IMG/VR virus record: IMGVR_UViG_3300021138_000203
Span: 1 to 21,307 of that record
DNA: 21,307 nucleotides
Strand: one strand, 5' to 3'
From: a virus
A program made the translations under genes and the position numbers. This document shows positions 17,510 to 21,307 of this stretch, piece by piece; position 1 is the stretch's first letter; each line of letters opens with the position of its first letter. The notes beneath the pieces are model-generated. The model was given only the letters and a program-made list of their open reading frames with translations. It ran no database searches and was not told the DNA's origin.

Positions 17510-18243
17510 TAGCCGACGTTCCAAGTGTTGAGGTTGACACTTGGCGACAATGGCCGAGTCGGGTTAGATCCTGCGGCAGTCGCGATCAGCTGCATATAGG
17601 TGTTCTGACTCCACCAGTAGAATTGAATGTAGTCACCGGCGTTGAAAGTGTTTGTATCTTCACAAACTCCCAAGATCTGACCATTGACACCAGAGGTGGT
17701 GTAGGTGAAACCAGAACCGGTGGCAGGCGTGCCATTGACGGCATACCAAACCGTAACTGCGTAATTGCTACCGCCGCCAGTGGTGATGAATTGACCGCTG
17801 AACTGCAAGCCGTAAGTGCCGGCATTGGCGAAAGTGATTTTGGAACCTGACACCACACTGATACCACTAGCCACGTCTGTTGTGTTGACCGTGACCAGGT
17901 TCGCTGTGGTCGCGCCGCCGTTGGTTTGAGTTGTTGTGTCGTAGAAAGAGCCATAGTAAAGACTTGCCGGTTTTGTGATTGGCATAGCCTGAGTCCAATA
18001 GTTGACTCCTGAGTAGGTGACCAAGATGTTGTAGATATCATTGTTGGCAACCGTCAGAACTGCTTGGCCTGGGTTGCCATTGGCACCAGAAACCGCTGTA
18101 GCGTCAGCTGCGCCAGACGGTGCGGCAGTGCCTTCGTTCGGCACCGCAGTTGAACCGAAGCGCGAAACGTCCCAGGCCGTGACGGTGACCGAGTTCAAGA
18201 AACCCAGGTTTGAGGCCACAGGGACGACGATGTTGTAACTCAT
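17509..18243 (-). CDS. Tail/decoration-type protein with C-terminal jelly-roll-like domain
   Basis: 244 residues; start ATG 18243 overlaps the upstream stop. The N-terminal 100 residues form an Ig/carboxypeptidase-regulatory-like beta domain (NSVTVTAWDVSR, AVLTVANNDIYNILVTYSGV) and end at the linker SLYYGSFYDTTTQT. The C-terminal part (SKITFANAGTYGLQFSGQF, AVTVWYAVNGTPATGSGFTY, NAGDYIQFYWWSQNTYMQLI) has the pattern of the TNF/C1q-like domains found at the tips of phage fibres and head decorations. Likely a host-binding or capsid/tail surface protein. Confidence 0.72.
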   Translation of the reverse strand: MSYNIVVPVASNLGFLNSVTVTAWDVSRFGSTAVPNEGTAAPSGAADATAVSGANGNPGQAVLTVANNDIYNILVTYSGVNYWTQAMPITKPASLYYGSFYDTTTQTNGGATTANLVTVNTTDVASGISVVSGSKITFANAGTYGLQFSGQFITTGGGSNYAVTVWYAVNGTPATGSGFTYTTSGVNGQILGVCEDTNTFNAGDYIQFYWWSQNTYMQLIATAAGSNPTRPLSPSVNLNTWNVG

Positions 18244-18707
18244 TGGAGACCTTCCACGTTGGCGAGATTGCGAGTGACTCGCTTGAGTTCCGATTCTAGG
18301 TGATGCGTGTAGATAGCGTCTTTAGTCTGTTTTGTGGATTCGAGCACTTCGATTCGAGCCTTGAGATCCAAGATGAGATCGTCACGCTGGTCGTCCTCGG
18401 CGGCGTCGTCTTCGTCCTCAAGGTCGTGGCTGAGGTTGGTGGCGTGGTAGGTCACAACGAAGGCCGTTATCAGAACTGGTAATAAAAACGCTCGGCCAGT
18501 CCAGCCGTAGTTCGCCATGAGTTCGACGCCAGAGAACGAGAGCAGAACGAACTTGGCCAGGTCTCCGATGGCGTCCATCGCACCGGCCAGGAACCCTCGG
18601 CCAGTGGCGATTGCGCGCACCAAGTAGGTGTTCGTAACGTCTTGAACCGCCATTCCAACGCACCCCACACCAGACAGGGCGACCATCTGCCAGAGATCAG
18701 TCTTCAT
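18240..18707 (-). CDS. Membrane protein with coiled-coil tail (holin-like)
   Basis: 155 residues. Hydrophobic segments near residues 5-22 (LWQMVALSGVGCVGMAV), 52-63 (FVLLSFSGVELM) and 72-88 (RAFLLPVLITAFVVTYHA) suggest two to three membrane passes. An acidic helical C-terminal half follows (DLEDEDDAAEDDQRDD, then KARIEVLESTKQ). Last gene of the lysis module. Three small membrane proteins in a row after the endolysin make this a candidate holin or antiholin. Confidence 0.7.
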   Translation of the reverse strand: MKTDLWQMVALSGVGCVGMAVQDVTNTYLVRAIATGRGFLAGAMDAIGDLAKFVLLSFSGVELMANYGWTGRAFLLPVLITAFVVTYHATNLSHDLEDEDDAAEDDQRDDLILDLKARIEVLESTKQTKDAIYTHHLESELKRVTRNLANVEGLQ

Positions 18708-19071
18708 AGACGTTCTTTCTCTTTGATTCTGGGATCTGTAATTGCCTCAATATGGCGTGAATGTCGTCGAGAACTTGACCGATCTCGATGATCTCTTTGG
18801 CCTGACGTTCTTCCATGATGCGTATTTGTTCGGTAGTGACTGCACCGGCCTGAGCGAGGGCAGGCTGGGTAACTGCCGAGTAGATTGTCAAGACTGCCAG
18901 CAGGTAAAAGTAGTGAGGGTCTAGGTCGGGCCACCCCAACTCAACGATGCAGATAGCGATACAGACGAACAGGGTCTGCCAGACGCCGGCGCCACTAGTG
19001 AACCAACGGTCAAAGCGAACAAGGAGCCTATCGCCCCATTTGTGGGTGAAGTCTTTCCAGCGCTGAATCAT
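18697..19071 (-). CDS. Membrane protein with two transmembrane segments (holin candidate)
   Basis: 124 residues from ATG 19071, coupled as TAATG to the micro-gene upstream. Two hydrophobic segments (GVWQTLFVCIAICIVELGW, about 29-47, and FYLLAVLTIYSAVTQPALA, about 55-73) form a short hairpin. A helical coiled-coil tail follows (EERQAKEIIEIGQVLDDIHA). The two-TM hairpin plus charged tail is typical of class II holins. The best holin candidate of the three. Confidence 0.75.
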   Translation of the reverse strand: MIQRWKDFTHKWGDRLLVRFDRWFTSGAGVWQTLFVCIAICIVELGWPDLDPHYFYLLAVLTIYSAVTQPALAQAGAVTTEQIRIMEERQAKEIIEIGQVLDDIHAILRQLQIPESKRKNVYED

Positions 19072-19202
19072 TAGAAGTCGTCTGGGTAGTCGTCTGGTTC
19101 GCCTCTGTCGATCTGATAGCAACCACAATCTTCACAGAGTCCGTTGCAGTCGGCCTTCTTCACACCTGGAACAAAAGTTCTTTCAGGAACTGCGATGGTC
19201 AT
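19071..19202 (-). CDS. Cys-rich micro-protein in the lysis module (43 aa)
   Basis: 43 residues from ATG 19202, coupled as ATGA to the gene before and TAATG to the one after. Four Cys are clustered (DCNGLCEDCGC, pattern C-x3-C-x2-C-x-C) in the middle, with an acidic tail (GEPDDYPDDF). The clustered Cys suggest zinc or iron binding. Short and uncharacterised, but doubly coupled within the lysis operon. Confidence 0.65.
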   Translation of the reverse strand: MTIAVPERTFVPGVKKADCNGLCEDCGCYQIDRGEPDDYPDDF

Positions 19203-19519
19203 ACATATCGGACTTTCTCGGCTAGGGCGTCTTCGCGGCCTTTATGATAGGCCAGGTGCTCGCTGACTCGTAGTGAGAGAATGTCTAACTCTGCTCCTTG
19301 ACGGTTCAACTCGGTTTCAATTCGATTGACTGCGTCGAGCAGGGAAGATCCGCCGTTGGTTGTGAGCTGCGCCGAGACCGGCTTGAGTTCGTTCATCACC
19401 GAGATAGTGAACTTCTTGTGAAAGTGCCGATAGGTGGCGACGATGAAGCCAGCCACGAACCCAACAGAGGTGATGATCCCTAGCCAGAGATTGAATGAGT
19501 TGGCAGTAATTCCAGCCAC
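19199..19519 (-). CDS. Single-pass membrane protein, DUF2746-like (lysis module)
   Basis: 106 residues from GTG 19519, with GGAG six bases upstream. One transmembrane segment (LWLGIITSVGFVAGFIVATY, residues 11-30) is followed by a basic stretch and a coiled coil (TNGGSSLLDAVNRIETELNR). The NGGSSLxDAVxRIE signature matches, from memory, the DUF2746 type of actinophage membrane protein located beside endolysins and often annotated as putative holin or minor lysis protein. Starts one base after the endolysin stop. Confidence 0.75.
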   Translation of the reverse strand: MAGITANSFNLWLGIITSVGFVAGFIVATYRHFHKKFTISVMNELKPVSAQLTTNGGSSLLDAVNRIETELNRQGAELDILSLRVSEHLAYHKGREDALAEKVRYV

Positions 19520-19520
19520 G

Positions 19521-20429
19521 TCACACTCCGAGCGACGCCCAGGTCTGAGGCCCGACGACGCCGTCAACACTGAGATGGTGGTTCACTTGCCAGGCTCGAA
19601 CTGCCTCGGCGGTCTTTGGGCCAAACTGACCGTCAACTGCGATGCCTCCAAGACGTTGCTGAAGTAGCCTCACAGCCGCTCCAGTGGCCCCCTGAGCGAT
19701 TGTAGGTTGGCTCTGGTGTGCCGGTGCAGGGGTTTGAGCAGGAGCGTTCTGAGCGTTCATCGCCCACCAGGTATTCGGGCCAACGATTCCGTCGGCTTGG
19801 AGACCGTGAGCGGCTTGCCATTTGATCACCGCTTGATTGGTAACTGGCCCCCATACTCCATCGGCGGTCACGCCGACCTTGGATTGCACCTGGGCGACGC
19901 TGACGCCAGCCATGATGATGTGCTGTGCGTTGCTCTGGGGTTGGGCTACTGCTGGTTGACCCTGGGGCTGAGTCACGCCAGGCATGATCTGTGTGGTGTC
20001 AAAGCGAAGATAGCGCTGAGGTTGACGCCCATCGCCTGAGACGTGAATGAACGAAGGGTCGCCCTGCTCGCCCATTGAGACTGTCAGAGGGTCTGGCCCA
20101 GCCTGAACGATGAGAGCCGTGTGGTCGCCGGTGCCAGGGCCATAGACAATGACATCACCTGGCACTACTTGATCAAGTGGGATCTCGGTTCCGTGAGAAA
20201 GCAAGGTGCCGGTGTAGCCCTGGCCGTCATATCCTTGACCGTTCGGGTCAGCTGCGCCAGCCCAGGAATAGCAGTAGGTCACAAACGCTGAGCAGTCGCA
20301 CACGCAGGGAGTCACGCCTGGCTTGTGAACTCCCTCCATGCGGTCATTACCTTCTGAATAGGTGAAGCCTGCGTGATTGGCCACGCCCCAGTTGGCCCAT
20401 GCCACTATTTGTGCTCGAACGTCTGCCAT
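19521..20429 (-). CDS. Endolysin: NlpC/P60-type amidase/peptidase with two peptidoglycan-binding domains
   Basis: 302 residues. The N-terminal catalytic domain (1-145) has CDCSAFVTYCYSWAG with the nucleophile Cys46 and GDHTALIVQ with His103, the NlpC/P60 or CHAP arrangement. VPGDVIVYG is the conserved strand between them. A Gln/Pro-rich linker (150-170) leads to two PG_binding_1 repeats, about 178-225 (VTADGVWGPVTNQAV, ADGIVGPNTWWAM) and 247-301 (IAVDGQFGPKTAEAV, VDGVVGPQTWASLGV). The enzyme would cut peptide bonds in the wall once a holin gives access. Modular endolysins of this type are usual for actinophages. A good Shine-Dalgarno (AAGGAGA) precedes the start. Confidence 0.93.
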   Translation of the reverse strand: MADVRAQIVAWANWGVANHAGFTYSEGNDRMEGVHKPGVTPCVCDCSAFVTYCYSWAGAADPNGQGYDGQGYTGTLLSHGTEIPLDQVVPGDVIVYGPGTGDHTALIVQAGPDPLTVSMGEQGDPSFIHVSGDGRQPQRYLRFDTTQIMPGVTQPQGQPAVAQPQSNAQHIIMAGVSVAQVQSKVGVTADGVWGPVTNQAVIKWQAAHGLQADGIVGPNTWWAMNAQNAPAQTPAPAHQSQPTIAQGATGAAVRLLQQRLGGIAVDGQFGPKTAEAVRAWQVNHHLSVDGVVGPQTWASLGV

Positions 20430-20438
20430 CTTTTCTCC

Positions 20439-20858
20439 TTAGTAGCCGATAATCATAAAGTTGAGAGTTATTGCTGTTGTGGCTAATGCGGCACCGGTGC
20501 CAGAGTTTGTCATTAGCCAAATAACACCAGTTTTTGTGGAACTACTAAAAACAGTTGTTAGTTGATTGTTCGTTGTCCCAGAAACTTCAGATATTCCAAT
20601 CGCCATGATCAAACCGTTGGGGAATCCTCCGTTCGGGATTGTCTGAGTATATTGACCGCTAGCGTTTGTAGTGAAATTGACAACTCCGAAATATGCAAAG
20701 AATGGTGGCGTACCGTTGATTGCGGCGTTTGATGTGGTTCCCTGAGTTGTCCAGGTGCCGACCATTGAGTTCAGCGCAGTGGCGGCCTGGTTCCAGTCGG
20801 CCAGGGGCAGTACGTCACCAGCGGTGTGAGTGTTGACTGTGTTCCATGAAAGCGGCAT
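20439..20858 (-). CDS. Tail-fibre-like / minor tail protein (139 aa)
   Basis: 139 residues from ATG 20858, with GGGGA upstream. It starts with SWNTVNTHTAGDVLPLADWN, the short motif (W...AGDVL...DWN) that opens many phage tail-tip and fibre proteins. Then alternating Thr/Asn/Gly-rich strands (GQYTQTIPNGGFPNGLIMAI, TTVFSSSTKTGVIWLMTNSG) form a small beta domain. The gene is visibly more AT-rich than its neighbours, common for exchanged receptor-binding genes. Directly upstream of the endolysin gene. Confidence 0.75.
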   Translation of the reverse strand: MPLSWNTVNTHTAGDVLPLADWNQAATALNSMVGTWTTQGTTSNAAINGTPPFFAYFGVVNFTTNASGQYTQTIPNGGFPNGLIMAIGISEVSGTTNNQLTTVFSSSTKTGVIWLMTNSGTGAALATTAITLNFMIIGY

Positions 20859-20861
20859 TGG

Positions 20862-21307
20862 TTATCCCCCGAAGGTATCTTGAACGGTTCCTGAGTTATA
20901 AAAGATTGTATCCCCCTGCGCCAAAGAAAGAGAACCGGCAACCGTCACACCGATCAAAGTGTTGACGGTCTGACCGGTTCCCAAGAATCTCTGAATGATC
21001 GTGTTTGGGTTATAGCCGAGAACGTAAAGAATGTTATTTGAGTCAACGGCAATTTGACGGCCAGTGGTGGCTAGTGGCGTGTAGCCAGTTGTGATGGTCG
21101 ACGGTGAGGACAGTGCGAAGCGGTAGAAGGTGTTTGGAGTCGCTGTCGTGACGGTGAAGATTGAGTTTGAGTCAAGAACGACGCCGATTGGAGCACTGGA
21201 CATCGTCGCAAAGGTTGAGACAGCACCGGCAGTCGTGACCTTTGAGATCGTCAAAGCACCTGCATTGGCGACGTAAAGGTTGTTAGAAGAGTCTCGACAG
21301 ATACCGA
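20862..21307 (-). CDS. Beta-propeller (NHL-like) tail protein, C-terminal part
   Basis: The gene runs past the window edge at 21307; 147 codons are visible and the frame is open to the edge (GICRDSSNNLYVANAGALTI). Repeats of the type D-S-(N/S)-N-x-L-Y-V-x-(G/A), followed by a T-x-x-G-T/V turn, occur about every 40 residues (DSSNNLYVA, VLDSNSIFTV, AVDSNNILYVLG), typical of NHL/SMP-30 six-bladed propellers. Propellers occur in host-binding fibres of actinophages, to my recollection. Serves as the last part of the tail module before the small fibre and endolysin. Confidence 0.72.
   Translation of the reverse strand, partial: GICRDSSNNLYVANAGALTISKVTTAGAVSTFATMSSAPIGVVLDSNSIFTVTTATPNTFYRFALSSPSTITTGYTPLATTGRQIAVDSNNILYVLGYNPNTIIQRFLGTGQTVNTLIGVTVAGSLSLAQGDTIFYNSGTVQDTFGG

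Overview
The window is a contiguous piece of a tailed (siphovirus-like) bacteriophage or prophage genome. It covers the left end of the head module, an early/replication region, and the lysis and late-tail region. The likely host is an actinobacterium. A WhiB-type iron-sulfur regulator with all four cysteines and a membrane-anchored Rpf-like transglycosylase are both actinobacterial hallmarks, and the small zinc-finger proteins, ParB-like protein and ERF/SSB pair match actinophage genomes. Base composition is moderate (roughly half G+C by eye), which would suit a freshwater-type actinobacterium better than a high-GC Streptomyces or Mycobacterium; that is inference only. No integrase, tRNA, CRISPR array or insertion sequence is visible.

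Layout, read in the direction of transcription (almost everything is on the minus strand, so from high to low coordinates). 21307-20439: two tail-fibre/receptor-binding-like proteins, the first cut by the window edge. 20429-18240: a lysis module with an NlpC/P60 endolysin carrying two peptidoglycan-binding repeats, followed by three small membrane proteins (holin candidates) and a Cys-rich micro-protein. 18243-16976: three beta-rich, virion-like proteins. 16910-15230: a small HTH-like protein, a coiled-coil micro-protein, a metallophosphoesterase and a basic 39-residue protein. 14156-15229: the only plus-strand genes, a three-gene cassette with a Cys-rich micro-protein, an HNH-type protein and a permuted papain-fold hydrolase. 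14041-10806: a replication/recombination operon (HTH, ERF annealing protein, SSB, small proteins, WhiB, and a lambda-O-like initiator that appears to carry the replication origin inside its coding sequence). 10626-10171: the Rpf-like enzyme, ended by a terminator. 10130-5156: a new transcription unit starting from a good sigma-70-type promoter, with many tiny zinc-binding proteins, two HNH proteins, a VRR-NUC nuclease, a DUF1599-like protein and a ParB-like protein. 5139-1: terminase small and large subunits, a membrane protein, portal, MuF head protein and the start of the capsid maturation protease.

Genes are packed with ATGA, GTGA or TAATG overlaps, implying translational coupling. No gene-free stretch exceeds 300 bases; the longest are 10627-10805, 7357-7506, 14042-14155 and 9750-9845, and each is described below. 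Several genes (39 to 59 residues) are recovered here that are easily missed because of their size.

The strongest unexpected signal is at the portal/MuF junction. A perfect A AAA AAG slippery heptamer lies 8 nt upstream of a GC-rich stem. The -1 frame is open from there, without any start codon, straight into the MuF gene, which has only a poor ribosome binding site. This predicts a programmed portal-MuF fusion protein of about 911 residues. The second is a lambda-style origin: four 10-bp iterons (GMGWCACGTT) beside an AT-rich block inside the initiator gene.
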